Part shown: one piece after another, positions 30,439 to 40,398 of the stretch
Position numbering within the stretch: position 1 is the first letter of the stretch
Layout of the letters: each line of letters starts with the position of its first letter
NCBI RefSeq assembly: GCF_019703325.1
Contig: NZ_AP024819.1
Span: forward strand, 930,001 to 994,000
Reading direction: 5' to 3'
Length of the DNA stretch: 64,000 nucleotides
Origin: Helicobacter sp. NHP19-012
GTDB taxonomy: Bacteria > Campylobacterota > Campylobacteria > Campylobacterales > Helicobacteraceae
Notes under the pieces: generated by a model
Seen by the model: only the letters and a program-made list of their open reading frames with translations
Database searches by the model: none
What the model was told of the DNA's origin: nothing
Translations under genes and position numbers: made by a program

Positions 30439-30750
30439 GTGGATTTAAGTCCTTATCTTAACAAGGTGTTTAGGGCGGATTGTTTGGACTTCTTGGTCAA
30501 ACTGCCCGACTCTTGCATTGATTGCATTTTGATAGATCCACCCTATTGTAGCGGAGGCGTTAAGTCCCTGAATGCTCACAACACAAACACGACTGCCAAG
30601 TATGGCACAGACCGCTCCATCGCCTACTACGACTTTGTGGGCGATGGCAAAGACCAGCGGGTGTGGGGGCTTTGGATGCAAAGCGTTTTTCGCCAATTTG
30701 AAAGGGTGCTTAAAAATAATTCTTTCTTTTTTAGTGAACAGGAGGTCTAA
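30439..30750 (+). pseudogene. DNA methyltransferase, N-terminal fragment
   Basis: A GTG-started frame of 103 codons with the catalytic motif ILIDPPYCSGGVKS of N6-adenine/N4-cytosine methyltransferases (beta type, phage-like). It ends after FERVLKNNSFFFSEQEV, where the family would continue with the target-recognition region and the SAM-binding FxGxG motif. The last bases are the ribosome site of the next gene (AGGAGGT), so a deletion joined the two. Confidence 0.7.
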
Positions 30751-30752
30751 AG

Positions 30753-30965
30753 TTGCTTGATGTTAACCAAAAAATCCACGCCATAGACACTGCCCTAGAG
30801 CATGTCTTAAACGGGCCAAAAGAGGGCGTGGAGATCAGCGAATACGAAATCGATGGCTTGCGGGTGAAAAAACGTAACCCCATTGAGCTCATCAAAGAGT
30901 TACAAAAACTAAAGGGGGCATTGGTGGCTAAAACACGCCCACGCTATTTGCGATATGTGTTTTAG
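30753..30965 (+). CDS. Small phage protein, gpW-like (head-tail joining)
   Basis: A TTG-started 70-residue protein with a strong ribosome site (AGGAGGT). The pattern of a helix (QKIHAIDTALEHVL), a short hairpin (GVEISEYEIDGLRV) and a second helix (LIKELQKLKGAL) resembles lambda gpW and related phage connectors. It is followed by a portal-like fragment, the usual neighbour of gpW-like genes. A decayed copy lies at 37.82-37.99 kb. Confidence 0.5.
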   Translation: MLDVNQKIHAIDTALEHVLNGPKEGVEISEYEIDGLRVKKRNPIELIKELQKLKGALVAKTRPRYLRYVF

Positions 30966-30974
30966 GAGTGCCGT

Positions 30975-31250
30975 GTGGATTTTTTAGACCTATTTAAAAG
31001 AACGCCTAAACCCTTAACTGATTTTAAGGAGCATCACAAGAAATTGCTGAGCAATAAGATCCCTTATGATATGGTAGGTAAAAAGAAGATTTTAGGGATT
31101 TATTCCAAATTCAAGTCTCTATACAAAAATATCGTGTTTTTGTTATGCAAAACCGCCACACGGGTTATAGCTCTGATCCGCCTTTCAGCTTGCAGTTGCG
31201 CACAGACGGGGTTGGGTATGGATTTGAGGAAATTAAGGAAAAGGTGTAAG
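30975..31250 (+). pseudogene. Phage remnant, possible portal-protein N-terminus
   Basis: A GTG start preceded by GGAGTG gives MDFLDLFKRTPKPLTDFKEH and about 35 more residues, then the frame shifts. The neighbouring frame gives MQNRHTGYSSDPPFSLQLRT and GFEEIKEKV before a stop. Its place after a gpW-like gene suggests a portal-protein start, but no portal motif can be confirmed in so short a piece. Confidence 0.35.
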
Positions 31251-31264
31251 TCTGGAGGGATAAT

Positions 31265-32428
31265 TTGAAAAAGATTATTGTCAATGCATCTTATACTTTG
31301 GGTAAAGTAACAGGAATTGGCGTATATAGTCTTGCTTTGATCCACGCCTTAGAAAAACGTTTTCGAGATACAGATGTAGATTTGGTTTACTACGCTAATG
31401 GCAAGCTTTTTAATGATTTGCCTAGCTTGGAAAAATTCCAATCACTCGCCATGCCCAACAGTTTTGTCAAATCATCCAGAGACATCTTAAAAAAATGGTT
31501 GCCTAAATGGCTTTTTTGGTTAGCATGTTATTTCTCCTACAACATACTCCACAAAACCATGAATAGAGGATTATTCCAAGAAACCTACGACTTGTGTATC
31601 GAGCCGGGTGTCTTGGGTATTTTGGGGATTAATGGTAAAACTAGGAAGACCTTAGGGTGTGTTCATGATATACCGCCATGTGATATGGAGGCATGGCGTT
31701 GCAAGCCAGAAACATATACGATTTGGGAATTTTTCATTTTTCCACAAATCCGCACTTACGATCAAGTCATCTGTTTTACAGAAACTGTCAGAAAAGATAT
31801 TTTAAAAACCTTTGGATTTTCTGAGACTAAAGTGCATGTGATACACCATGGCGTGAGATCCTATAGACAGACTTCAGAAGATCTACCACCAAATTTAGGA
31901 GAATTCATTTTAGTGGTGGGCAAGGCACGGCGTAAAAACATTAAAAATCTCATCAAAGCCTTTGAATTGTTACCCGCAGCCTCCAAGCAGCGTTTTAAGA
32001 TCGTGATCACGGGGGTGGAGAATGGGCCAATAGATAGGGGGGAAGATAATGCCATCGCTTCTAGCGATTTTGTGATCGATCTAGGCTATGTTTCTGACTC
32101 TTTGCTCTCTGCCCTTTATGCTCACGCCAGATTATTGTGGTGGGGCTCTCTAGCCGAAGGCTTTGGTTTGCCCATGTTAGAAGCGATGCATGTGGGTTGT
32201 GTGGTGCTTTCTAGCGATGTGTCTTGTATGCCAGAAATTCTAGGCGACGCAGGGATCTATTGTAATCCTTATAATGTGCAAGATATAGCTAAACAACTAG
32301 AAAGAGCCTTGACTGATGAAGCATTAAGAACTGAATGTATTGCCAAAGGCTTTGAAAGAGTGAAACTCTTTGATTTTGAAGAGAGTATGCGCAAGCATAT
32401 TGAGATAGTAGAAAAGATGTTGGATTGA
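31265..32428 (+). CDS. Glycosyltransferase, family 4 (GT-B fold)
   Basis: An intact 387-residue GT-B glycosyltransferase with a TTG start and ribosome site GGAGGG. The N-terminal domain starts IIVNASYTLGKVTGIGVYSL. The C-terminal nucleotide-sugar domain has ILVVGKARRKNIKNLIKAF and the E-x7-E signature region AEGFGLPMLEAMHVG followed by SCMPEILGDAGIY. It probably adds a sugar to lipopolysaccharide or another surface glycan. It stands alone among phage and plasmid remnants, which suggests it arrived by transfer. The acceptor and donor are unknown. Confidence 0.85.
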   Translation: MKKIIVNASYTLGKVTGIGVYSLALIHALEKRFRDTDVDLVYYANGKLFNDLPSLEKFQSLAMPNSFVKSSRDILKKWLPKWLFWLACYFSYNILHKTMNRGLFQETYDLCIEPGVLGILGINGKTRKTLGCVHDIPPCDMEAWRCKPETYTIWEFFIFPQIRTYDQVICFTETVRKDILKTFGFSETKVHVIHHGVRSYRQTSEDLPPNLGEFILVVGKARRKNIKNLIKAFELLPAASKQRFKIVITGVENGPIDRGEDNAIASSDFVIDLGYVSDSLLSALYAHARLLWWGSLAEGFGLPMLEAMHVGCVVLSSDVSCMPEILGDAGIYCNPYNVQDIAKQLERALTDEALRTECIAKGFERVKLFDFEESMRKHIEIVEKMLD

Positions 32429-33887
32429 TTGGCTATGATGTCTTTTTGTGTGGCATCTTAAGATAGATTAACAGCGTTGGTGTAGGGTTTTTACGCCTCG
32501 AATCTTGTCTTACTGTCTATTCTCGGATTCACTGCTATCCTTTTATTCTAACGGCTTTGAGCTTTTTGAAAGAGGTGGGAGATTTTGTTATAAAACTCTT
32601 GGAATATTTTGCAGGTTTACCAGGATTCTTGGGTTTTGATGATGTTTTTGTGTGGCTTCTCGGGTGTATTGTCATTGATAATCTGTCGGAGAGCTTCTAG
32701 ATCTTTGATCACTTTCTAATGTTTTACATTAATGAGAGTGTCTATTAGGGGTCTAGGGCGCTGCCAAGCGTGCTGACAAATCCACGACAATGTTGCAGCA
32801 TGTTTGGAACTTTAATCGGGCTTAGAGAATTTGGAGGGCAAGGGGTTGTGCAGTACTCTCATTTGAGCGTGTAAGAGTTGGACAAATAAAGAGAGAAAAA
32901 GGGGGTTTTGGTGTTGTTAAAATATAGGTAGCTGGCTAAAGGCATCGTATAAAACGAGCTAGGTTGCAATCTTGGCACAGATATATTTATCATCATTTCT
33001 ATTCTCTCCCCACCTTTTCGTCATAGAAGACTAGAGGCAATGTCCTGTTTAATTTCTCGTGCTTATACACCATTTAATACCGTGGCAGTCTATTTGGTTT
33101 AGGTAATCATAGTTATATCGCGATCATGCCCATGAGTTTTTTTCACACACACGCATAGACCACCTCTCAATGTTTGATTTCTTTAAGAATATTCTAAAAT
33201 TCCTAAGAACTTATCAAAGATTAAAACAGCATAATTGATGAAATTGAGATTTGCTTCCAAATTTGATTTTGTTTTTATCCTTAAAATCTCCCCCAATCCC
33301 TCCCGCCCCCAAACCATAGTTTGATACTCCCAACCCCAAACCTTCCGCTCTACGACCCTTTAAAAGTGCTTTAACGCTATGTTTAATTTACTTTATTTTA
33401 TTTTACCTTATCAAAGATACAAAAATACCGAGGACATGTTTTCAAAAAACCCGCTCAATCAACTTTTCAACAAATTAAAAATTTTTTTCATAAAAGAAAT
33501 GTGTAACACGGGCAAGCACACCCGCACGCGGTTTTAAAAAAGTAGTTTTTATATTTAGTTTTTAAGATGTTAACAGGTATGGCAAAGGGGGTTTCATGGA
33601 AAAATCACAGTTTTAGCATGGAGAAATTGCGGTAACCTTGAAATATTTTTTATAAAGTTTGTTATAATCATCCTAATTTTTCACTGAAACTTAAAGAAAA
33701 AACATGAGAAACGGCTACAAAAAACGCCATAACTCAAAGACTTAAAACCTTAAAAATGACTTAGATAGATAGCTTTAATATTTTAGTGCTCTAGAGACAC
33801 AATGTAGCAATAGAGACTATAAAACGCTCGCACATTTTGATACTTTGATAACTGACCTACAGAGAGTTAGACAACACCACAAGTCCC
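32429..33887. other. AT-rich region without an intact gene
   Basis: No intact gene is visible. On the reverse strand about 32.5-32.72 kb carries coding-like debris (IKDLEALRQIINDNTPEKP and EFYNKISHLFQKAQS) of unknown origin. Around 33.29-33.37 kb lies one copy of an imperfect repeat shared with 42.2 kb. From 33.4 kb the sequence is very AT-rich, with a good -10 box (TATAAT at 33663-33668), and leads into the rep remnant. No clear iterons were found. Confidence 0.5.
33292..33375 (+). repeat. Imperfect dispersed repeat, copy 1
   Basis: Contains TACTCCCAACCCCAAACCTT and CGACCCTTTAAAAGTGCTTT, which match the element at 42225-42312 (TACTCCCAACCCCTAAACTT, TGACCCTTTAAAAGCCCTTT). Both copies lie in non-coding DNA beside plasmid or phage remnants. 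No function is evident. Confidence 0.55.
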
Positions 33888-35321
33888 ATGTTACAAGAGG
33901 GGCTAGAAATAGGTATTAGGGATTGCATAGAAAACTTGCAAAATGTTCTAACCACACAGACAGAGATAGACTTAAAGGATAAACCACAGAGCGTACAACC
34001 AACTATAAAAGTTGCTACCACCACTAAAAACAACACCATAGAAGTTGTACCCCCACAAGACTCCCCTAAAGAAATCCCACAGCAAGAGCCACAAAAAGCC
34101 TTGGCCCCCGTAGTGCAGAAACCTACACCCAAGGCCACAAAAGAGACCACAAAAGCCCCCATTTTGGCAAAAGACTTGAGCATTGCTAATCGGGGAAAAT
34201 CATTATGGATAACAACATCTATAAGGTTAATCTAGGCATGCTAGGTGAGCTTGAGAACAATCTATTCTTTAGCCTTTTTAATCGCTTAAAAGACAAAAAA
34301 GACTTTATTATCCGTTTTAACCCAAAAGAGTTAAAGGCTTTAGCAGGTGACCCTTATATGCCTAATGAAAGGTTGCGCAGAACAACCATTAACCTTTTTA
34401 ACAATATTGCAGGGGCTAATTTTGATTTAATTATAAAATTTGCGGATGGGAGGTCTGAACAGAATAAAATACTATTCTTTCGGCGTTTTGCTGTCGGGTA
34501 TGATAAAAATAAAAACATTGAGTACTTGGATATACAAGTCAATGACCCCTACTTTACCTACTTGCTAAATGACTTAGAAGCGAACTTCACCACAATGCAA
34601 CTCCAAACCTTTGTAGACCTAAGCGGCAAATACACCAAGAATTTATTTAGGCTGCTAGAGCGGTTTAAAAACACTACGGATAAGAAAGGGACTTTTAAGG
34701 TGTATGTATACGAAAATAATCTTGAAGGTTTTTGTGCCTTTATGGGAATCCCTAAAGGTTTTAGAAAAGACAACATAGGTAGCCGTGTACTAAACCCAAC
34801 TATCAAACAACTCACCCAAAAACTCCCCACAAGCCCCCATGAACCCCCTACAAATCCATTAAAGTCATCAAGAACAAAGCAAGAGCGCGGGGAGCAAAAG
34901 TGCTAGGCTACACCTTTGAAGTTGCCATAAACCCCGCTATGCAAGAGTTAGAAAAAGCCCTAGAAAATGCCAAAGTCCCTAGACTCAAATACTTCAGCAA
35001 AAAGACATTAAAATCCTTAATGACTGCCTACACAAGTATGTGGATGTAGTGCTCAAAGACAAAGATAGCAATCCCTTTAGCATCCCCCTTGCCACCATAG
35101 AACAGATCATCCCCACTAAAGACAGCAAAGCTCTCATTGTGCAGTTTAGAGCCTCGCCCCACACAAGCCACCATTTAAGTAGATCTTTGTTGTAAACCTT
35201 TAACAAGGCAAATTCCCTAAAAGCCCTAGAAAAGGCAAGTTATTAAAGATCTATACAACCGATGAAAGGCATCTTAAAAGCTTTAAAAACCATGAAAAAC
35301 CCCTAACCCCCTTGGAAAATT
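33888..35321 (+). pseudogene. Plasmid replication initiator (Rep_3 type) remnant
   Basis: The N-terminal frame from 33888 is rich in Pro/Thr/Lys and reaches TTKAPILAKDLSIANRGK. One missing A near 34196 then shifts the frame. The next frame from ATG 34205 gives MDNNIYKVNLGMLGELENNL, FIIRFNPKELKALAGD and DLSGKYTKNLFRLLERF, a winged-helix initiator of the type found on Helicobacter plasmids. Another shift after LTQKLPTS leads to YKSIKVIKNKARARGAKVLG. Further pieces (HKYVDVVLKDKDSNPFSIPL and IYTTDERHLKSFKNHEK) extend to about 35321. This is an integrated, decayed plasmid gene. Confidence 0.75.
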
Positions 35322-35347
35322 AGGTATTAGCTAATAATGCGATACAT

Positions 35348-36150
35348 TCACTCGTCCTTGAGTGTGTAGGCAATGGGGATTCTTATGCGCACGATTTGTT
35401 TAGGTGTGGGGAAGAGACTTGAGGCTTCTTTGACGGCTTGCAAGGCGGCGTGGTCTAAAATGTCTGAGCCTGAGCTTTTAGAGATTTTAATGTCTGTGGT
35501 GCTGCCGTTGGTGTTTAGCACAAACTCCACCAACACTTCGCCTTCAATCTCTCGAATCATTGCCATACGGGGGTAGCGGTTCTTAGAGGAAATCGCCATT
35601 TGGATTTTCATCAAGAAGGCATCGCTCACGCCCTGATTGTATGCCATTGAGCTGGTTTTTGCCCCTTGAGAAGTTTTGTTAGACTCCTGAGGCTTCTTAG
35701 GCTCTTGTTTCTTGTCTAAGTCTTTGGCTTTGGTCTGCTCCTCTTTTTTGGGCTCAGGCTTTGGCTCTTCTTTGGGTTTGGGCTCAGGCTTTGGTTTAGG
35801 TTTGGGAGTGGGCTTAGGTTCAGGCTTTGGCTCGGGTTTAGGTTTAGGGGTGGGCTTTGGTTTGGGTTTGGGTTTATGGTGGGGGTGGGGTTTTGGTTTG
35901 GGTTCTTGTTTGGGGGTTGTTTGGGTGGGGTGGGGGTTTGCTGTGTGTGTTCTAGGTGAGTGGCGTGCGTGTCGATGCTGGCTAGGCTCATCGTGATGCT
36001 TTTATTGCCAGATTGCGCCAGACTTTTTGGGTGATCTTGCATGTAATGAAAAGCCACCAAAAACCCCAAAGCGTATAAAACGCTTGTGATGACAAAGCTT
36101 ACACGGGTAGATGACCTACTTTTTTTCTGTAGAGATGGAGAAGTTTTCAT
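35348..36150 (-). pseudogene. tonB: TonB energy-transducing protein, frameshifted in the proline-rich part
   Basis: The N-terminal frame has the membrane anchor SFVITSVLYALGFLVAFHYM. The proline-rich stretch should read as PKPKPxPKPEPKPEPKP but is out of frame after HLEHTQQTP, because of a base change in C5/C4/C3 runs (about 35924-35943). The downstream frame then encodes the expected Pro-Lys-Glu repeats, EPKKPQESNKTSQGAK and the C-terminal domain (SSKNRYPRMAMIREIEGEVL). The protein would carry energy from ExbB-ExbD to outer-membrane receptors for iron, haem or nickel. It resembles H. pylori HP1341. The shift may be a sequencing error. Confidence 0.85.
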
Positions 36151-36505
36151 GGTTTAGGTCTTTGAGAACATCAATGATTTCTATAAAAGTGCCAAACTTT
36201 GAATCTTTATCGCTGCGCAAATCCACTAAGGTTTTGGGGTCTAGTGATTTGATGAGTGCGCGCAACTCTTCCACACTCTTTTGTTTGTCGTCTATAAAAA
36301 TCCCATCGTTTTTATCCACTACAATCGTAATTTTCTTCTCTTGTGGAGGGGCTTTTTGGGCACTGCTCGCGCTGGGCAAATTAACCTTGATCTTGCCCTC
36401 AGCAATGAAAGTAGACACGCTTAAGACCAACGCTAGCAACACCAACATCACATCAATGAAAGGGACGATGTTTAGCCCATCGCCCCTCCTTAGTTTAGAG
36501 CGCAT
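36116..36505 (-). CDS. exbD: Biopolymer transport protein ExbD
   Basis: A 129-residue inner-membrane protein with one N-terminal helix containing the key Asp (LNIVPFIDVMLVLLALVL) and a small periplasmic domain (KITIVVDKNDGIFIDDKQ). Together with ExbB it uses the proton gradient to energise TonB. It starts at the exbB stop, and the tonB start lies inside its 3' end, so the three genes form one operon. Confidence 0.93.
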   Translation of the reverse strand: MRSKLRRGDGLNIVPFIDVMLVLLALVLSVSTFIAEGKIKVNLPSASSAQKAPPQEKKITIVVDKNDGIFIDDKQKSVEELRALIKSLDPKTLVDLRSDKDSKFGTFIEIIDVLKDLNHENFSISTEKK

Positions 36506-36957
36506 TAGGCACCCTTTTTACGCATGAGACGAAAATTCTCAGACAGCACATCGCTTTTACGCAACATAGCGTTGTAAGCCACCAAGGTGGGGATCGCCAC
36601 GATCAGCCCAAAAGCTGTGGCCTTTAGAGCTAAAGATAAGCCCAAAGTGATGGCTTTTGCGTCTAGTCCTGTGGAGCTGGTGCTCATGTCATAGAAAGTC
36701 ACCATCACACCCAAAACCGTGCCAAGCAAGCCCACATAGGGCGCATTTGAGAAGACAATATAAAGAGTCGTGAGGTTCTTGCTTAGGTCTAAATCGAGCC
36801 GATCGGGGTCGTCATACAAGCTAAAATCGAGCTTGCTATAAAAAATGATGCGCTCAATGGTGAACCATATCGCCACAAAACTCATCACCCCCAAAGTTAC
36901 AAAGATCGCAATGTCCACATATTCACCAATCACCTTAACAGAGAGTCCAGATTCCAT
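36505..36957 (-). CDS. exbB: Biopolymer transport protein ExbB
   Basis: A 150-residue protein with three membrane helices, of the MotA/TolQ/ExbB proton-channel family. The family signature is seen in [20 protein letters not shown] and [20 protein letters not shown]. It is the first gene of the exbB-exbD-tonB operon (H. pylori HP1339-HP1341). A palindromic site lies 26-58 bases upstream of its start. Confidence 0.93.
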   Translation of the reverse strand: MESGLSVKVIGEYVDIAIFVTLGVMSFVAIWFTIERIIFYSKLDFSLYDDPDRLDLDLSKNLTTLYIVFSNAPYVGLLGTVLGVMVTFYDMSTSSTGLDAKAITLGLSLALKATAFGLIVAIPTLVAYNAMLRKSDVLSENFRLMRKKGA

Positions 36958-36983
36958 AGCTGTCCTTCAAACAAAAATAAGTG

Positions 36984-37015
36984 TTGACTATATTACATTT
37001 GTAATAAAAAGTCAA
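36984..37015 (-). promoter_or_regulatory. Palindromic operator-like site upstream of exbB
   Basis: A near-palindrome has outer arms TTGACT and AGTCAA and the perfect inner palindrome TATTACATTTGTAATA apart from its two central bases (36991-37006). On the exbB strand TTGACT and TAATAT could be -35 and -10 elements, so a repressor here would block transcription. Fur or NikR is expected for this operon. The spacing does not fit the usual NikR half-site distance, so the regulator is left open. Confidence 0.5.
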
Positions 37016-37680
37016 GGAAAAATATTTTCAAATAACAACGATGATAAATGTAGTTTTTGTTATCTCAAAAACTCTACACAGAAGAAACACTACACTAAGA
37101 GATACAATCATATCTGTTATGGTTACGCTGGCTGGTCGTAGGAGGATTTAGAAGTAATTTGCATGCCATAGCGTTTCGCCTACGCACCCATGCCTTATGT
37201 GCTTTCCTCCCTTTTTGCCAAAAATTGTCTAAAAGCCCACTTACCTATCCACGCCATATATATTAGCATTGGAATTAAGGCTTTATTTGTGTTGCCTATT
37301 TCTGCTACTCTCATAAAAATACTCTTGTGCTTTATTTGGCGTGGGTTGCACTTTATTTTAAGCCACTCTGAAAATCAAGGGTGTTTAAGTCCTTAATTAT
37401 ATCCACAACTTAGATTGCATTAATTGCAAGCTGGCTTACTATCACAAGTTTTCTAAGCCTACAATATGGTCTTTTGCAGTTATAGCACTTCTTTTTCAAG
37501 TTTCTGTAAGTGTAGTGGTTGGATTTTGGATTGAACAAAGATGTCGCAGAACAACACAGCTATATTACCTCCAATCAACTATTCATACAGATAACATCAA
37601 AATTACTGTTAGCAATGTCATCTCAATATGGTTTTAGAAAATGGGACACAACAGAATTTAATGCTCCCTTGTAGATGTTG
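37016..37680. other. Intergenic debris with a membrane-protein-like fragment
   Basis: No complete gene. On the forward strand about 37.39-37.64 kb an open stretch without a start codon reads HKFSKPTIWSFAVIALLFQV then VSVVVGFWIEQRCRRTTQLY, a membrane helix followed by basic residues. It may be the end of a lost gene. The frame at 37190-37396 also looks like membrane-protein debris. I cannot name either. Confidence 0.35.
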
Positions 37681-37682
37681 CT

Positions 37683-37990
37683 GGGTCTAAAGCGTAGAGT
37701 TATCCGCCTTTGAGGGCGGAGTGCTTGAGATTTTAAAGGTTTTTAGAAAATTGGGTTTCATATATGAAACACCAGAAGTGCGAAAATACCACTCAGCCCA
37801 ACGGAAAAAACCTACTATATTTTGATTTGGCGATCGTAAGTGTACTTAATGGTTCAAAAGACGAGATAGAACTAAGCGAATACGAGATCGATGGGTTAAG
37901 GCTTAAAAACACAACTCCATTGAGCTCATTGGAGAGCTTCAAAAATTCGTGTGCGTTAGTGCTAAAAGTCTGCCCTAGATACATTCAGCA
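37683..37990 (+). pseudogene. Decayed second copy of the antidote 3' end and gpW-like gene
   Basis: DNA at about 37687-37790 matches the 3' part of the antidote gene at 30177-30425, including CCTTTGAGGGCG. It has many changes and a stop. Directly after it, about 37.82-37.99 kb encodes FDLAIVSVLNGSKDEIELSE and YEIDGLRLKN, the gpW-like protein of 30753-30965, which shifts frame after NTTPLSS. The methyltransferase fragment that separates the two at 30.4 kb is absent here. This is an old segmental duplication. Confidence 0.65.
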
Positions 37991-38036
37991 CCACTTTAAG
38001 GGCGTTAGGTGTTATAAGATTACTCAGCTTCTTTAA

Positions 38037-38701
38037 AAAGCACCTAAACTCCCTAAATATCTAGTATTCAATATCTAATATCTAATATCTAAGACAACTT
38101 TTATATCGCACCCCAAGTTTAAATCCACTCAGAGATTGAAAGGCAATAGACTTTTAGACTGCTTAACAACACCCAAGCTAACACTTACTTTGTCCACTTA
38201 AGCACATGGCAAGAAGCATAGAACTAAACGGTCCTCTCATTATGGGGTGTCGCACTTTGGATAGAGAGATCCATGGGACGATGGGATTATGTTAGAATGG
38301 CTAATCCCAATGTTGCACTCAACACCCACATTGAAGTGGCATTTTTGCGCTAGTGGGGATAGTGGCGCAAGTCAATGTTAAAATGCCCATACTAGAATTT
38401 AAAAATAAATTTAAAAAGCAAAATGCCAAGACGGTACAAAAACCTTAAGGTGTGCTGTCTGTAGGCTTTATAGACATACCTAGAATAAACAATAGATACT
38501 AAGTAGATTAAGAACAAAGAGAGATATTTTTAGAAAGGAATTACCGTACCTTTAGACTTCAGCGTATGGAGCGCACGGCATAAAAGATAAAATCGTGTCT
38601 TTAGATTTAAATTTTGTCAACACCATATTTAGCTAGCTCTATTTGCTTTGCAATGCTTGCTCTACTACTTCTTTAGCGTCTTTTGCCCTTTGGAAAATCA
38701 C
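38037..38701. other. Non-coding stretch beside phage remnants
   Basis: No gene can be recognised. A TATGTTAGAAT box at about 38288-38298 looks like a Helicobacter -10 promoter element, but no gene follows it in the right distance. Confidence 0.4.
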
Positions 38702-39100
38702 TTAGCTTAGTGTGGCAAGAAAACTTACAGACGGGGTGTATTTAGGGTGTGGAGTGAAGGCAAAGCCTTCGATCTTGTCTAACAACTCCAAATGACGAGG
38801 TGTGGCGTGCATTTTTACAAGCTTGTCAAAGCGGTGATTAAAATAACTTTTAAAAAACGGGTATTTACGGCCTAGCTTGAAATGATTGACAACTTGATCG
38901 CTCTTACCCCCTTTAATGAAATTAATGAACGCCCGCCCATTGTCAAAGATAGGAGCAGGTTTAATGAGCTCATTTGTGTCGTTGTCAATCAACATCCCAA
39001 GATTACCCAAATGCCGATCCACATTGCCAATAATGGCATCAAAGAGCATTAGATCACTCAAGGCTTGCTTACCCATCACCGCCTCTATGGCTTGCTCTAA
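38702..39100 (-). pseudogene. HipA-like kinase, C-terminal fragment
   Basis: About 130 codons carrying the catalytic and metal-binding region of the HipA kinase fold: LFDAIIGNVDRHLGNLGMLI (catalytic Asp) and PAPIFDNGRAFINF (the DFG-like Asp). The N-terminal domains are missing and the frame is interrupted just upstream. HipA kinases phosphorylate tRNA synthetases and act as toxins. This remnant is unlikely to be active. Confidence 0.65.
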
Positions 39101-39164
39101 TTCTTACGCACTGGGAGGTTAACACATCTTGGTATTGCCACCTATCAAGTAGGGTTAGAGAAAA

Positions 39165-40115
39165 CTAAGTCAATTGCATGCGAGGATTGAACTCTATGCC
39201 TAGAGCCTTAAGCAGGGTTTTAAAAGAAAAATAAATCCTTTGAGGGTCTAGGTCTTTTAAAATAAAGACCAACTGGGAGGCTTTTTCCTGTGTTTTGCCT
39301 AAATGCGTGGGTGGGTAAATGATGTGTTGCACACCATTGAGTGCAATGCATTGTCCAGAATTTGTTCTTAAAATGCCCTTGGTGCGTAAAATTGCATTGC
39401 CGTGCTTGTAAAGTAAAAAGCTCAGCCACAGAGTGAATGCGCTCCAATCTAGTAATTCTTCAAATTCCATGCATAATGTTCTAAAATTCTGGTGCGCGCT
39501 CGTAAAAACGATGTCCTTTTTTACAAAAGTGCCTTGTTGCAACAGGGCACTTAAATCCATGCGCGCCTTGTCATGGATCGTGGCAGTGGGATTGGTGCTT
39601 TGTATGCATGCCCTAAGCTTCTCAAAGTCATTTTGTAAGTCTGTCTTAGTAACCACCACCACATCGGAGGCAGTAATTTGATTTTGCGCCTCTATGTTTT
39701 CTTTTAGGTGTGAAAAACCATGCACGGCGTCTAAACAGGTGATCACGCTTTGGGGGAAAAAATGCTGACTTAAAAAGACATCATTTAGGAGACTAAAAAG
39801 AATAGGAGCAGGATTAGCAATACCGGTTGTCTCAAGGATCACATGGCTAATACGATCTTGATCGATCAACTCTTTAAGACAATCTATCAAATCTTGGCGG
39901 TAAGCGCAGCACACACAGCCACCTTGCAACAAACGCACATTTTCTTGGATAAAACACAAGTGGGTCAAAATTTGCGCATCTAAGCCCATCTGCCCCCGCT
40001 CATTCACCACTACGGCAATAGACTTATCTCTATGGCATTCTAAAATCTGGGCTAATAGCGTAGTTTTACCACTGCCTAAAAAGCCCGTGAGGATAATGAC
40101 AGGGATCTTAGCCAC
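39165..40115 (-). CDS. COG0523 / CobW-family GTPase (HP0312-like)
   Basis: A 316-residue P-loop GTPase with Walker A GFLGSGKTTLL, the family-defining metal site GGCVCCA, ETTGIANPAPIL and the guanine-specific VTKTD. COG0523 proteins deliver zinc, cobalt, nickel or iron to client enzymes. It is the last gene of a four-gene operon (nitrilase, peptidoglycan deacetylase, small protein, GTPase) and overlaps the small gene by eight bases. A likely client is the metal-dependent deacetylase, but this is inference. It corresponds to H. pylori HP0312. Confidence 0.82.
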   Translation of the reverse strand: MAKIPVIILTGFLGSGKTTLLAQILECHRDKSIAVVVNERGQMGLDAQILTHLCFIQENVRLLQGGCVCCAYRQDLIDCLKELIDQDRISHVILETTGIANPAPILFSLLNDVFLSQHFFPQSVITCLDAVHGFSHLKENIEAQNQITASDVVVVTKTDLQNDFEKLRACIQSTNPTATIHDKARMDLSALLQQGTFVKKDIVFTSAHQNFRTLCMEFEELLDWSAFTLWLSFLLYKHGNAILRTKGILRTNSGQCIALNGVQHIIYPPTHLGKTQEKASQLVFILKDLDPQRIYFSFKTLLKALGIEFNPRMQLT

Positions 40116-40398
40116 AATCTAAAAAAGCTAGCAGATCTGGGTCTAAAATATCCAGTGGTCTGTTGCTTAAATTTTGGGCTTTGTAACACAGATCACCTAA
40201 ATCTCTAACGAGCTCCTTGCGTCCCTTTTGATCCTCTAAAACGAATTGATTTCCCCACACACTCAGTTTCAATCCATAGAATTTCAAGATGAGATTCGCC
40301 ACCTTGAGTTTTTGAATCCTTGAGCGCAAGCGACCTTGCTGAGTGCTCACATCGCTCCAATGCAGGGCAGTATTCAAATCCGCGCACAACACACACAT
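40108..40398 (-). CDS. Conserved small protein of the pgdA operon (HP0311-like)
   Basis: A 96-residue protein starting [12 protein letters not shown], with a CxxC at residues 2-5. A basic helix (RSRIQKLKVANLILKFYGL) is followed by LVRDLGDLCYKAQNLSNRPL. It shares one base with pgdA upstream and eight with the GTPase downstream, so the genes are translationally coupled. The cysteines could bind metal handed over by the neighbouring GTPase. No known function. Confidence 0.6.
   Translation of the reverse strand: MCVLCADLNTALHWSDVSTQQGRLRSRIQKLKVANLILKFYGLKLSVWGNQFVLEDQKGRKELVRDLGDLCYKAQNLSNRPLDILDPDLLAFLDCG

Noticed and set aside
35712..35996. Forward Gly/Leu-rich frame opposite tonB
   Set aside because: It is the mirror image of the proline-lysine repeat of tonB.
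36984..37015. Firm NikR-box assignment for the exbB palindrome
   Set aside because: The half-site spacing does not fit the known 7-11-7 arrangement, so only a generic operator is called.
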